A stretch of 41,881 nucleotides of DNA from a virus, in the IMG/VR virus record IMGVR_UViG_3300025282_000081, positions 1 through 41,881 of that record, one strand, 5' to 3'. Every line of letters starts with the position of its first letter. Position 1 is the stretch's first letter. A program made the translations under genes and the position numbers. The notes beneath the pieces are model-generated. The model had not been told where the DNA came from and searched no databases. It saw only the letters and a list, made by a program, of their open reading frames with translations. Below, piece after piece: positions 1 through 8,544 of this stretch.

Positions 1-38
1 GGGGGCGGTGGAGGAGGAGGTGCTCCACCCCCACACAT
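1..38 (-). CDS. Proline-rich MCG-type protein, N-terminal part (continues at 41881)
   Basis: Start ATG at 38-36 is followed by Cys, three Gly, Ala and then an unbroken proline run to the window edge. The frame is open across the edge: the last two bases here plus base 41881 make CCT (Pro), and the reading continues through 41880-41701 to a TAA at 41700-41698. Joined, this is a 73-residue protein: MCGGGA, a Pro-rich stretch, then a basic Lys/Arg-rich tail. It sits just upstream of the glycine-rich MCH protein and the portal gene. Function is unknown. Small proteins starting Met-Cys are recurrent among T7-like virion-region genes. The exact number of prolines is uncertain because assemblies often break in such runs. 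Confidence 0.7.
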   Translation of the reverse strand, partial: MCGGGAPPPPPP

Positions 39-63
39 AAGTACACTCAACAATTCTAACACG

Positions 64-291
64 TTACGAATCTCCTTTAATGGTTACTTGTCCTTCATGT
101 TCCATACTTTGATCTCTTAATTCTTCCTGCTTATCTTTAATCCAAGTGACAACCTGTTGTTGTCCTACTAACCTAGCTATTTCAGCCTCAGTAACAAGGA
201 ACGAGGGTAGTTTATTTGGAAATATAGTATCCAAAGTGTTCAACAAACCATCACTTATAACCAACCTAGTATCATTTTTATACTGTCTCAT
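64..291 (-). CDS. Conserved-looking small hypothetical protein downstream of RNR
   Basis: A 75-residue protein with no domain I can name. The frame is open further upstream (to 375), but I choose ATG 291 because an AGGAG ribosome-binding site sits 11 bases ahead of it, whereas the longer version would overlap the RNR end without such a site. The sequence is mixed polar and hydrophobic with no signal peptide or membrane segment. It follows the reductase by about 50 bases and precedes the proline-rich gene, at the boundary between the nucleotide-metabolism and virion modules. Confidence 0.7.
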   Translation of the reverse strand: MRQYKNDTRLVISDGLLNTLDTIFPNKLPSFLVTEAEIARLVGQQQVVTWIKDKQEELRDQSMEHEGQVTIKGDS

Positions 292-344
292 AATCAAAAC
301 TGCTCCTAGAGGTACGAAAAAAGTTTCCAACTTGGAAATTATTA

Positions 345-2312
345 TTATTTTACTGGACAAACTCCTTGTAAACACTCGTCATCCTCGAGTTCATGGGTTC
401 CTTTTACTTCATCTAAGTCTACAGGAGTAAGTTGTGCCACATACTCCTCGTAAACTTTAGCTGATACTATTTCTTGGGGAAGGTAGGAGTAGACTTCTTG
501 AGTATCAACATGGGGAAGAAAGCTAACCCCAACATAAGAAGACCAGTTAGACTTGAGCCAAGTGATAATAGTTGGGATTTCATCTGCCTTATAAGTAACT
601 GTAATCGAGCAGTTCTGCTCAACGTAAGCATCCATGAGAAGTTTGTACCTCTCAAGTTGGCTAATAGCCGATTCGTAGCTAACATAAATTTCCTCCTCAG
701 AATTAATATCTCTGCTGAATCTCATGTTGTCCCACTTGACAGGGAAAGTAACGATAACATTATGCTCATCTACAGGACTCGTTACAGTATGATACCCTGC
801 TTCTCTCAACCTTGGGAGAATAGGATCATTAGCAGAGAAGTTTACATTGTTAAATATGTATTTTCCTATGGGTTTATGACAACCTTCAGTGGTATCCATG
901 ATTTTACTGAGAGTCCCACTAGGTTTAATTGTAGTAACATTCTTAGGTCTTTGAGTTCCTAACTCATCAGCCATAGAGTAAGCCCCATGTACCGCGAGAT
1001 TCTTCAATCTTTTATAGTCATAGTAAGAGAGGTCTTCACGGCTGGCGATTCCTGTAAGTCCCACTCCACAAAGTCTGAGGTACTCATTGTTTTCATGCCA
1101 CGTTCGTTGGAGTATTCCATCATCAAGAGTAACAAGGGTTTGCCTATAGTTTGCTCTAGAGATGAGGAAGATAGCCCTTTCCAATCCTCCAGAATCTTCT
1201 CTAAATTTTGATAGATCGACTTCGGACAAGTTACAGAAACTCTTATTTCCAAGAAGGATTTCGGCACATGGGTTGACTCCGGTGAACCAAGGTGCTCGTC
1301 TGCGAGCTTCCTTTCCATTGATGATTCCAGGTTCTGAGCCACCTGATTCTTTAATGATTTTAAAAACTTCTTCGATTTCTTCATGAGTAGGTTCTTCCCA
1401 AAAGACTATAGAGTTATTAGATTGGCTACGATGAGGAGTATCTCCAAGGTTATCCTTAGCTCTGGCAAACTGTTTCCATTCAGGAGTATTGTGATATACT
1501 AGAGCTATCTCAGCAGATCTTCTACTGCTTAATACAGTCCCTAACCAGTTCATTATATCTAAGATGTCCATCTTAGACAGGAGCTGCCCTGATTTCTTGT
1601 TTAGAATTTGAACGATAGCTGAATAGGCTTTAGAGATAGGTCCGTCTCCTGAGCTGATCCAACCATAACCACTAAGCCGTTGTCCTGCTGGTCTGAGTTG
1701 TGTGAGATCGAGTACGAACCTTGTAGCTTTCCCTTTGAAAGCCAGAAGCTTGCCGATACTTTTTGCCCACCCTTCAGCGGAGTCACCAATTGTAATAGTC
1801 CAAATCCCGGTATCGGGATCAAAACTTTCTCTATTTCCGTCATGTCCTCCCTTCTTTGTGCGTTTACTCCTAATGATTTCAATTTCTTCAATGGGTTTGG
1901 TAAAGCCTGATAGCGTTCCGACAACAGGTGTGAACCCAACTCCACACCCTTGTAACAAGAGCCACAAAGAGTCAACAACATCATGGATAGTCTCCACTTT
2001 TAAATGAGCACAATTAAACTGACTAGCTTCTCTCTTCTTAGCTACATCAGTTCCACCTAACCATAAGGTTCTACCTGATACCATGACCTTACGTTCTAAC
2101 AGGAGCTGACGTAGTTCTTCAAGTTCACTGTTAAATCTTTCTCTTAAATCTTCACCAGACTCATTCAATGCTCTGCTCCACAACCATGCCTGATGATTAA
2201 TTACACGATCTATAGTCTGTTCCCAAGTCTCATAGGTTTCATCCTTATCATCTAAAGGTCTACTGTAAGTTCTCCTCGTGATAACTTGTGCTCTAACAGA
2301 AGGTTTATTCAT
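345..2312 (-). CDS. nrdJ: Adenosylcobalamin-dependent (class II, monomeric) ribonucleoside-triphosphate reductase
   Basis: Reduces ribonucleotides to deoxyribonucleotides with a B12-derived radical, feeding phage replication. It is 655 aa from ATG 2312, which overlaps the upstream stop as ATGA. Key residues match the Lactobacillus RTPR type: a disulfide Cys in FNCAH (about C101), the finger loop NPCAEI with the thiyl Cys (about C349) and Glu (about E351), the partner Cys 11 residues later (about C360), and a C-terminal CX4C-Pro shuttle (ECLQGVCPVK). It is somewhat shorter than the 739-aa Lactobacillus enzyme. No R2-type small subunit or glycyl-radical activase is present, as expected for class II. 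Host or scavenged cobalamin would be required (inference). Confidence 0.95.
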   Translation of the reverse strand: MNKPSVRAQVITRRTYSRPLDDKDETYETWEQTIDRVINHQAWLWSRALNESGEDLRERFNSELEELRQLLLERKVMVSGRTLWLGGTDVAKKREASQFNCAHLKVETIHDVVDSLWLLLQGCGVGFTPVVGTLSGFTKPIEEIEIIRSKRTKKGGHDGNRESFDPDTGIWTITIGDSAEGWAKSIGKLLAFKGKATRFVLDLTQLRPAGQRLSGYGWISSGDGPISKAYSAIVQILNKKSGQLLSKMDILDIMNWLGTVLSSRRSAEIALVYHNTPEWKQFARAKDNLGDTPHRSQSNNSIVFWEEPTHEEIEEVFKIIKESGGSEPGIINGKEARRRAPWFTGVNPCAEILLGNKSFCNLSEVDLSKFREDSGGLERAIFLISRANYRQTLVTLDDGILQRTWHENNEYLRLCGVGLTGIASREDLSYYDYKRLKNLAVHGAYSMADELGTQRPKNVTTIKPSGTLSKIMDTTEGCHKPIGKYIFNNVNFSANDPILPRLREAGYHTVTSPVDEHNVIVTFPVKWDNMRFSRDINSEEEIYVSYESAISQLERYKLLMDAYVEQNCSITVTYKADEIPTIITWLKSNWSSYVGVSFLPHVDTQEVYSYLPQEIVSAKVYEEYVAQLTPVDLDEVKGTHELEDDECLQGVCPVK

Positions 2313-2680
2313 ACACACTCCTCTAGGACAGGTGGTTTATAGTTTTTTCCTTTCAATACTTTTCCATGTTCACATTTGACAACAGGAAGCTTACTCATGT
2401 TAGATTTATGGACAAGATTATATGCCTTATCAAAATCTAATCCAAAAGAAACAGCAGTTCCTTTAAGAACATAGACCACATCACATAGCTCTTTCAAGAA
2501 ATCCTGCATTAATACATAGGTTTCCCCTTGGTCTATGTTTCCCTCCAACTGAAAGCCAGCTTCAGCCAGTTCCTGCACCTCTTCAAATATCAACTTCATC
2601 CTAAACTCAAGGAGTTCTTTACTGAAGGGCTGATCAACAGCCAACTCCATCTTCTCATGAAACTTCCTGACTTTTTGCAC
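2309..2680 (-). CDS. MazG-like nucleotide pyrophosphohydrolase
   Basis: An all-alpha NTP-PPase superfamily protein of 123 aa. The metal-binding pattern is visible as EEVQE (residues 33-37) and ELCDV (E64, D67), the EXXE...EXXD signature of MazG/dUTPase-2/PRA-PH folds. Such proteins hydrolyse (d)NTPs to monophosphates; substrate cannot be read from sequence. The start is GTG 2680, preceded by AGGAG with 8-base spacing, and it overlaps the DUF3310 gene by 26 bases. It overlaps RNR by ATGA, so the three genes form a translationally coupled nucleotide-metabolism unit. Proposed phage MazG roles include nucleotide recycling and modulation of host (p)ppGpp-like signals; neither is shown here. Confidence 0.85.
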   Translation of the reverse strand: MQKVRKFHEKMELAVDQPFSKELLEFRMKLIFEEVQELAEAGFQLEGNIDQGETYVLMQDFLKELCDVVYVLKGTAVSFGLDFDKAYNLVHKSNMSKLPVVKCEHGKVLKGKNYKPPVLEECV

Positions 2681-2912
2681 TATATTTCTCCTCTTTAATC
2701 ATTTCTAAATAACGTATTGCCTTATCAATATCTTCTTTACCGCCCTTCATGTCATGTCTTAATACATACTTTATCACGTTCCCCTCAGCATAAGGAATCT
2801 GATTCCTCATAATAAAACTGATTGGTTCTATGTCATACCTAGCATAATAATCAGGAGACACATTCTCTTTAATCATATTATAAATCTTTACATTTTTGTT
2901 GAAGGAGTCCAT
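2655..2912 (-). CDS. DUF3310 (T7 gp1.7-like) protein
   Basis: An 85-residue protein carrying the recognisable DUF3310 core: a YDIEPISFI segment, then GNVIKYVLRHDMKGGKEDIDKA and a YLEMI ending. I associate this family with T7 gp1.7, which is described as a nucleotide kinase, so a role in nucleotide metabolism is plausible, but the sequence shows no classical kinase P-loop. ATG 2912 has a GAGGAAA ribosome-binding site at about 9 bases. It overlaps the end of the exonuclease and the start of the MazG-like gene. Confidence 0.8.
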   Translation of the reverse strand: MDSFNKNVKIYNMIKENVSPDYYARYDIEPISFIMRNQIPYAEGNVIKYVLRHDMKGGKEDIDKAIRYLEMIKEEKYSAKSQEVS

Positions 2913-3646
2913 AAATTAATTTCCTCTTTGTTAAAATCATAATCTTTAGTTCGTAAAATTCTAGCAACTCTAGCTTGAGTTAACGCATGATCTTCAGTCA
3001 ATCCTGCTTTTGCATAAGCATCTATGATGGTCTGCCACCTAACCCCTTTAGTTAGAAGGAGTTCTGTAGCTTTCTTCGGTCCTATACCTGGACACCCCTT
3101 ATAATTATCTACTGAATCTCCTGTTAAAGTCTGGAAGAAAAACATATGATCGGCAGTCTTCTCATCTATAACTTCAGTAACCTCTGAGTCCATGTTGTAA
3201 TACTCACAAGGAATCGTAAGCATATCCTTATCAATAGAGATGATTATATTTCGATCAAACCTTCCATCAGTAGCAAGGATACCCAAGACATCATCAGCTT
3301 CTAACATGGGTTGAGTCTTAGTAGCATAGTACTCTTTAAGATAAGTCTCCAGATGATTATATCCTAAAGGCTTCTTACTATCTTTCCGGTTTAACTTATA
3401 ATCGGGAAAAATTTTTCGCCTAAAATTATTTGCCCTGTCTGAAAAACAAATAGTAGTAGTAAAATCTTTTCCTTCTCCTAATTTCTCCTGCCACTCTTGA
3501 ATCATAAAATTGGCTTGAGCTTTTAACTCCTCTACATTAGTAGCAGTTGTTAAAATCCCATCATCCCAATGTACCACTGTCTGTACTGCCCAACACACTT
3601 TGTATGTAAGTATGTCTCCATCTATCAATAGTCTCAAAGTATCCAT
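2888..3646 (-). CDS. 5'-3' exonuclease (T7 gp6-like, FEN/PIN fold)
   Basis: A 252-residue flap-nuclease-type exonuclease that would remove RNA primers and degrade host DNA. Visible acidic metal sites: LLIDGD near the N-terminus (D9, D11), EADDV around residue 117, SIDKD, and GDSVDN, followed by a helix-hairpin-helix GCPGIGPKKA that contacts DNA. The length fits the phage family. ATG 3646 is preceded by GGGAG at 6 bases. Its first 86 bases overlap the 3' end of the HNH gene in another frame. It belongs with polymerase and helicase in the replication block. Confidence 0.92.
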   Translation of the reverse strand: MDTLRLLIDGDILTYKVCWAVQTVVHWDDGILTTATNVEELKAQANFMIQEWQEKLGEGKDFTTTICFSDRANNFRRKIFPDYKLNRKDSKKPLGYNHLETYLKEYYATKTQPMLEADDVLGILATDGRFDRNIIISIDKDMLTIPCEYYNMDSEVTEVIDEKTADHMFFFQTLTGDSVDNYKGCPGIGPKKATELLLTKGVRWQTIIDAYAKAGLTEDHALTQARVARILRTKDYDFNKEEINLWTPSTKM

Positions 3647-4046
3647 AGTAATCTCCCATCTTTAAATGTTCTTGGTAATGACACTCGTCACATAAATATC
3701 TACACTTCAGGGATTCTTTTAATCCTATTTTAAAATTATATCTCCCTATCCTAGAAATTTTAAATCTTTTTGTCTCAGGATTAATATGGTGAAAATGTAA
3801 AGATCTTTTTAAATCTATCTTGTTACAGTGTTCACAAGTAAAGTTTCTTAATAGACCTAAAATATACATTCTTACTTGATACCTATAGGCATCATAACCA
3901 GTTTTCTTTCTTATATACGGATTTTTAGAGAGTAAAAAAGTATGAAAACCTTTACAAAATTGTGCTAGTTTATCAAATGTATCAATGTGTTTCAGCCCAA
4001 TTTCTTCCAATTTTAGACGTTCCACTAAGAGGGCATCCAAATTCAT
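3561..4046 (-). CDS. HNH endonuclease nested between DNA polymerase and exonuclease
   Basis: A 161-residue protein with a zinc-binding HNH module: CEHC, then a LHFHHINPETKRF ββα-metal core, then CRYLCDECH. Free-standing HNH nucleases of this type are typically homing or intron-less mobile genes in phages. I choose ATG 4046 (GGAG 8 bases upstream) rather than the first ATG at 4139, because the longer form would only add an out-of-frame copy of the polymerase 3' end. The gene overlaps polymerase by 65 bases and exonuclease by 86. A 13-bp sequence covering its ribosome-binding site and start is repeated, with one change, at the exonuclease start, suggesting how it was inserted. Confidence 0.82.
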   Translation of the reverse strand: MNLDALLVERLKLEEIGLKHIDTFDKLAQFCKGFHTFLLSKNPYIRKKTGYDAYRYQVRMYILGLLRNFTCEHCNKIDLKRSLHFHHINPETKRFKISRIGRYNFKIGLKESLKCRYLCDECHYQEHLKMGDYYGYFETIDRWRHTYIQSVLGSTDSGTLG

Positions 4047-5790
4047 AGTAGTCTCCAGCTCTCGTAATCGCTTGTTCCGCTTCCGGTCCGATAAATTTTT
4101 TGGCATACCTCTCCTTGCATTCAATTTGAAATTCATCATGGATGTTAGCTACAAACTCATAGTCCTCTCCAGGTATTAACCCTAACAATTGTAACCGTTT
4201 ATCCAAGAGAATCAGAGATGTTTTCATCAAGATAGCTCCTGCACTCTGAAGCAGGGTGTTTAAAGCAGAATGTTCTGAACGTACATGGAGTCTTCTACCA
4301 TCTAAACCGATGAGATGGCCTCTCCTGCGGTAAGCTTGCTTGACGGCTTCAGTTAACTTAAGCAAACCATCAACACCATTCAACAACTTCATCCTAGCTT
4401 GTTTACCTCCGCGAATATTAGTCCCTAAGATCTTACCTAGTTTTTCATTCCCTGCTCCATATATAAAAGCGTAGAAGAATGTCTTGGCAGTGTCTCGTGA
4501 CTTTAAACCTACCAGCTTTTGATTAATAGAATGGATGTCAGTCTTATCTTTTGAGTTTCCTTCGACAGCAGCAGTAGCATACTTGCCACCATCATACTTC
4601 TTTAAGTACCCTGCCAAGGCTCTAAGTTCTAGGCCATCAGCATCACACCCAACCAACACCTTATTCTTGGAAGCCTTGAATAGTTCCCGACATTCTTTAC
4701 CAAAGGGACTGTAAACAGCAGGAACTTGAGCTACATTAGGAAAAGAATGAGTACACCTACCAGTAATAGCTCCATTGGTATTTACATTTCCAAAGATTCT
4801 CCCATCCCTCTCCAGTTTCAACCAAGCGTTATCACCTTCAGCTAGTTGAGATATTCTTTTAGATAGGAGGAAATGATTGAACAGCTCATCACAACCTGGA
4901 TAGGGTAAAGATCTTAAAATTGTCTCATCAATTTTAGGTTTACCATTAGGAGTAAAGTCTTTAGGCTTCCAATCATAGTCCTTTTGAAGCTTATAACTGA
5001 TATGATCCCTGCTGTTAGGATTAAAGCTTACCTTCTCTATCTTATTAAAACTTTCACCAGCAGTATAACCCTTAGCCTTGTTATCTTTCTTCGGAGTGAA
5101 GCTCCCCAAGTCCCTGTACCAACTGCCAAATCGTTTTTTTAGTTTAGCCCCAATTTGTTCCTTTTGTTTGAGAAGCATGACATATAATTCTTCCCCTTTC
5201 TTAACATCAAAAGAAAAACCGTTCTCAACTTGTCTTTGAATAAGATAAGCAAACTCATGTTCTAGCTTAACAGCTTCCTCATCACACTCAGCTTCACATA
5301 GATGATCAAAAAGAGTAGAAGTAATAGCTACATCCCTAGCACAATAATCTGCCATCTCATTAGTGAACGTAGACCAATCAGTGTCCTCATGGTTGAAGTC
5401 ACCCTTCAGCATACCTAATCGATAACCCCAAGCTTTTAAACTATGAGAACCATAGAGCTTGGTAGGAATGTACTTCTTCTTAGCATCTAAGGTCATCATG
5501 TGAGAGTAAGCTAATCGAGATACCACGAGAGTATCACTTATCTTTGTCTCCTTATTAGGAGTCCAGCCTAAAAGTTTCTTTAGTACTGGCAGGTCATACC
5601 CTAATATATTATGTCCCACCAGACCCTCAGCATCAGACATTACCTCTAAGGCTTGTTCTAAGTTATCGTACTGGTCCTCATTAGCAAACACCTGAGAAGC
5701 TTGTGCTCCTTCTACTGTCATAGCTAAACAATGGATCTTGGAGACATCTGGAAGTAAACCATCAGTTTCTAAATCAAATATTATATTCAT
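3982..5790 (-). CDS. T7-type family A DNA polymerase with 3'-5' exonuclease
   Basis: The replicative polymerase, 602 aa. Exonuclease motifs: FDLETDG (D6, E8), GHNILGYDLPVL and YCARDVAIT. Polymerase motif A is GCDADGLELRALAGY, motif B is KTFFYAFIYGAG and motif C is IHDEFQIE. The residue equivalent to E. coli Pol I 762 / T7 Y526 is tyrosine, the form common in virulent T7-like phages. It is shorter than T7 gp5 (704 aa). T7 gp5 recruits host thioredoxin through an inserted loop; I could not identify that loop with confidence here. It lies directly after primase-helicase with a two-base gap. Confidence 0.96.
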   Translation of the reverse strand: MNIIFDLETDGLLPDVSKIHCLAMTVEGAQASQVFANEDQYDNLEQALEVMSDAEGLVGHNILGYDLPVLKKLLGWTPNKETKISDTLVVSRLAYSHMMTLDAKKKYIPTKLYGSHSLKAWGYRLGMLKGDFNHEDTDWSTFTNEMADYCARDVAITSTLFDHLCEAECDEEAVKLEHEFAYLIQRQVENGFSFDVKKGEELYVMLLKQKEQIGAKLKKRFGSWYRDLGSFTPKKDNKAKGYTAGESFNKIEKVSFNPNSRDHISYKLQKDYDWKPKDFTPNGKPKIDETILRSLPYPGCDELFNHFLLSKRISQLAEGDNAWLKLERDGRIFGNVNTNGAITGRCTHSFPNVAQVPAVYSPFGKECRELFKASKNKVLVGCDADGLELRALAGYLKKYDGGKYATAAVEGNSKDKTDIHSINQKLVGLKSRDTAKTFFYAFIYGAGNEKLGKILGTNIRGGKQARMKLLNGVDGLLKLTEAVKQAYRRRGHLIGLDGRRLHVRSEHSALNTLLQSAGAILMKTSLILLDKRLQLLGLIPGEDYEFVANIHDEFQIECKERYAKKFIGPEAEQAITRAGDYYEFGCPLSGTSKIGRNWAETH

Positions 5791-5792
5791 AT

Positions 5793-7382
5793 TTAAAATG
5801 CCTCTTCAATATATTCACATTCTCTCAACCTACCTGTTTCCCTGTCGTAGTATAGTCTCGCTGCAACTCCTGTCGAACTCCCCTTGTATCTAGCCTTGAG
5901 AATTCTAACAGTTGTTTCACCTTCTTCTTGTTGATTTCTTTCGAGTCCAACCACGAAATCACTAAGCTGAGCGATGCTTCCACTTCCTCTAAGATCATTA
6001 AGTGATATTTTTCTGCCGTCTTCATGTCCTCTCCCGTCTGCTGGTTTTCTTAAGTGAGATACAATAAAAATACCGATGTTAACTTCTTCTGCGAGTGATC
6101 TAAGTTTAGTCATCAAGTTATCTATGAGTCTTCTTTCATCTCCACTCTCAATACCACTGATCATGATAGAGATGTGATCAACAATGATCCAAGAGACATT
6201 ACAGCTCCTCGCTAAGTACCGGATACGGTTGGAGAGAACGTCTCCATCCATACTACCCCAATGATCATAGAGAAAAAGTCTCCCTGTATTTAATGTTTTT
6301 TCCCATATATCCCGTAAAAATTTTTCCTCTAAATTATCCTTCAGGTGGAGCATTTCATTGGCTTCAATAGACATGAAGTCAATGGCTGCTTGACGTACAG
6401 ACTCTTCAAGAGCAATATAACCAATTGTTTCTCCTTTTGAGAGGAAGTATGACGCAATTTCTTTAACAGCGGTAGATTTTCCAGCTCCTGTCCCTGCACA
6501 AAACGTAACGAGTTCACCTTTTCTAGCTCCTAGAGTAAGGTTATTAAGACCCTGCCAAGGATACTCCATATCAGCAGCTTGCATCGGAGTGTTTACCAAG
6601 TCCCAAGTATCCTCACCAGCGATAATTCCATCTGGCCTGTAAACTGAGGCCCTGAACATAGCGTTAACCATATCAGATCCGCGATTAGCTAAGAGCATTT
6701 CATTAGGATCTTTAAGAGGGAGGGATGCTATCTTACATTTTCCTGGTGGGAAAAGCTCTGCTACCTTACGAGCTGCATTGTTCCCTTGAGAGTCGTTGTC
6801 AAACATTAATATTACTTCTTCAAAATTACCTAACAACCACTCTAAATCTTTAGCTATGGCTTTACAGGCTGATCCTACACCGTTTGGAATGGATACTACA
6901 GGGTACTGGCAACGCTGGACCTCAGCTACAGATAAGGTATCTATCTGGCCTTCTGTTATGACAATACGTTTACCTGAAGTCCAGCATTGTTTTCCCCATA
7001 AACCTAAATCTCTAGTTTCCCCTAAGATCGGAAACTCTTTATCTTTAGTTCTTAACTGTTGAGCTACGAGTTTATTGTCCTTGTCAAAATAAGGAGCAAT
7101 ATGAATCTTCTTATTATTATCGTAATTTACTTGATACTTAAAAAATCTGCAAGTTTCTTCGGATATTCCACGTTTGCTAAGGGACTCGTAAATACCCTGT
7201 CTAAAAACACCGTTGGACTTTGGTATATCTGGTACATCAACTGAATCGCTACTATGCTCATAATAAGAACAGCTATCACCGAAACAATACGCATGACCAT
7301 CTGGATACCTCGCTAAATTATCTTTAGAACCACATTTAGGACAGGGTTCATGTACTACCCCTTTCTGATTTCTCTCAACCAT
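5793..7382 (-). CDS. Bifunctional DNA primase-helicase (T7 gp4-like)
   Basis: A 529-residue replisome motor. An N-terminal zinc-binding domain has C14, C17, C33, C38. A TOPRIM primase domain shows the TEGQID glutamate (E144) and the DND acid pair (about 195-197). A linker leads to a RecA-type hexameric helicase with Walker A GTGAGKST (296-303) and a Walker B ending IIVDHIS near residue 400. The domain order and length match T7 gp4A. It overlaps the endonuclease gene by 28 bases and abuts polymerase, so the replisome genes are expressed together. Confidence 0.96.
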   Translation of the reverse strand: MVERNQKGVVHEPCPKCGSKDNLARYPDGHAYCFGDSCSYYEHSSDSVDVPDIPKSNGVFRQGIYESLSKRGISEETCRFFKYQVNYDNNKKIHIAPYFDKDNKLVAQQLRTKDKEFPILGETRDLGLWGKQCWTSGKRIVITEGQIDTLSVAEVQRCQYPVVSIPNGVGSACKAIAKDLEWLLGNFEEVILMFDNDSQGNNAARKVAELFPPGKCKIASLPLKDPNEMLLANRGSDMVNAMFRASVYRPDGIIAGEDTWDLVNTPMQAADMEYPWQGLNNLTLGARKGELVTFCAGTGAGKSTAVKEIASYFLSKGETIGYIALEESVRQAAIDFMSIEANEMLHLKDNLEEKFLRDIWEKTLNTGRLFLYDHWGSMDGDVLSNRIRYLARSCNVSWIIVDHISIMISGIESGDERRLIDNLMTKLRSLAEEVNIGIFIVSHLRKPADGRGHEDGRKISLNDLRGSGSIAQLSDFVVGLERNQQEEGETTVRILKARYKGSSTGVAARLYYDRETGRLRECEYIEEAF

Positions 7383-7774
7383 GAATCAGGCACACTCCTT
7401 TCCGCATAGACAAACCCATGCTTTTCACACCACCTACCATAAGTGGTAGATGAACCCTTGTATAACTTCTGCCTAGAATTAGAAAAAATGAATCTTAAAT
7501 CTATATCAGGGTATTGTTCTTGAATTAAAAGATGTTTAGTTCTATCTTTAGCTAAGAACCTACCCTTAGTTTCGATATAGATTTTCTTATTTTTTCCCAC
7601 TAAAATAAAGTCAGGTGTATAATGCTTAGGTACAGGGATATACTTGAGTCTTTCCTTCTCGTAAGAGTAGGCTACACCAGAAGCCTTTAACTGGCTGGCT
7701 ATTCGTTCTTCTAAGCCACTTCTGTAGCCCTCTCGTATACCCCTATACCTTTGTCTTTTAGTTGAACGTCTCAT
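7355..7774 (-). CDS. Endonuclease I, Holliday-junction resolvase (T7 gp3-like)
   Basis: Cuts branched DNA and debranches concatemers before packaging. The catalytic set of the T7 gp3 family is visible: the SGLEER glutamate, the YTPDF aspartate and IETKG with Glu and Lys, followed by the conserved LYKGSSTTYGRWCEKHG segment. The frame opens at 7846, but I prefer ATG 7774 (139 aa, close to T7's 149) because GGAAG lies about 6 bases upstream and the extra residues resemble nothing in the family. It overlaps the preceding small gene by 17 bases. Confidence 0.93.
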   Translation of the reverse strand: MRRSTKRQRYRGIREGYRSGLEERIASQLKASGVAYSYEKERLKYIPVPKHYTPDFILVGKNKKIYIETKGRFLAKDRTKHLLIQEQYPDIDLRFIFSNSRQKLYKGSSTTYGRWCEKHGFVYAERSVPDSWLREIRKG

Positions 7775-7991
7775 TTTCATCTTCCGCAATAATGGTGTTT
7801 TCAGCTTGTAATTCCCACAACAGCTTTTGTGTCCAATTAACTTCATGGAAGGCTTCTTTAGGATAATGACCTGCGTTAATTAGAAAAACAAGATTTTCCA
7901 CGAGTGTCGCAATTGTGCTACTTTTTAAATTACGAACCTTAACAGCTATTATTTCAGCATTCATTTCACGCCACTCTTCATAACTAGCCAT
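7758..7991 (-). CDS. Small hypothetical protein between SSB and endonuclease I
   Basis: A 77-residue acidic protein, predicted largely helical, with no domain I recognise and no membrane segment. ATG 7991 lies three bases after the SSB stop and the gene overlaps endonuclease I, so it is embedded in the DNA-replication operon. Position suggests an accessory role in replication or recombination, but nothing in the sequence proves it. Confidence 0.75.
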   Translation of the reverse strand: MASYEEWREMNAEIIAVKVRNLKSSTIATLVENLVFLINAGHYPKEAFHEVNWTQKLLWELQAENTIIAEDENETFN

Positions 7992-7994
7992 AAC

Positions 7995-8543
7995 TTAGAA
8001 GTCCTCTTGTTCTTCATCTTCGTTATTATCAGAAGCTTCTGCTGTTACTCCCACAAAGCTACCTTCATCTTTACCCCAATCTACATCGTCTTTCTTGGTG
8101 TACTCAACTAAATCTACGATACGAACCTTCTTTATACGCATAGTAACTCCACCTTTTCCTTGATTAAAAGGCACTGCTTCATACGCTATTTTCAACTTGC
8201 TACCAGCTCCTATAGGATTTATTACTCTATTACCTTCAGTGTCTAAAAGAATAGGTTTCTGAATAAATGGATTACCATTCTTGGGCTTGACTTTAGCTTT
8301 CAACTTAAAATTAACAACATAATTGCCCGTTTCTTTTCCCTGATCGTCCAACTCAGGCTTAACAGGATTATGTTCTCCACCGTTCATCAATGGATCTACT
8401 ATAGCTTGAATTCCCTTAACATCCTTCTTGTTAAAAATCATTTTGACTTGATACACTCCATCAGCATCGTACCGGACATCTGGAGTATTCAACCAAGGCC
8501 ATGCTGCTGTTCCTACAGGTGTAACGTGTATTTTATTTGCCAT
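7995..8543 (-). CDS. Single-stranded DNA-binding protein (T7 gp2.5-like)
   Basis: A 182-residue OB-fold type protein. The N-terminus (VTPVGTAAWPWLNTPD) and the long acidic tail ending in EDEEQEDF match T7 gp2.5-type SSBs, whose terminal Phe and acidic tail contact polymerase and primase-helicase. It binds ssDNA at the fork and promotes annealing. ATG 8543 sits one base after the preceding stop. The placement between RNA polymerase and endonuclease I is as in other T7-like genomes. Confidence 0.92.
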   Translation of the reverse strand: MANKIHVTPVGTAAWPWLNTPDVRYDADGVYQVKMIFNKKDVKGIQAIVDPLMNGGEHNPVKPELDDQGKETGNYVVNFKLKAKVKPKNGNPFIQKPILLDTEGNRVINPIGAGSKLKIAYEAVPFNQGKGGVTMRIKKVRIVDLVEYTKKDDVDWGKDEGSFVGVTAEASDNNEDEEQEDF

Positions 8544-8544
8544 T

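Noticed and set aside
1-38. GC-rich similar sequences at both window ends as direct terminal repeats
   Set aside because: Only 14 bases are shared, and they code for the same proline run in one continuous frame; this is low-complexity coding sequence, not packaged ends.
4047-4139. Longer HNH start at ATG 4139
   Set aside because: It would overlap the polymerase by about 158 bases without an evident ribosome-binding site; ATG 4046 has GGAG at proper spacing.
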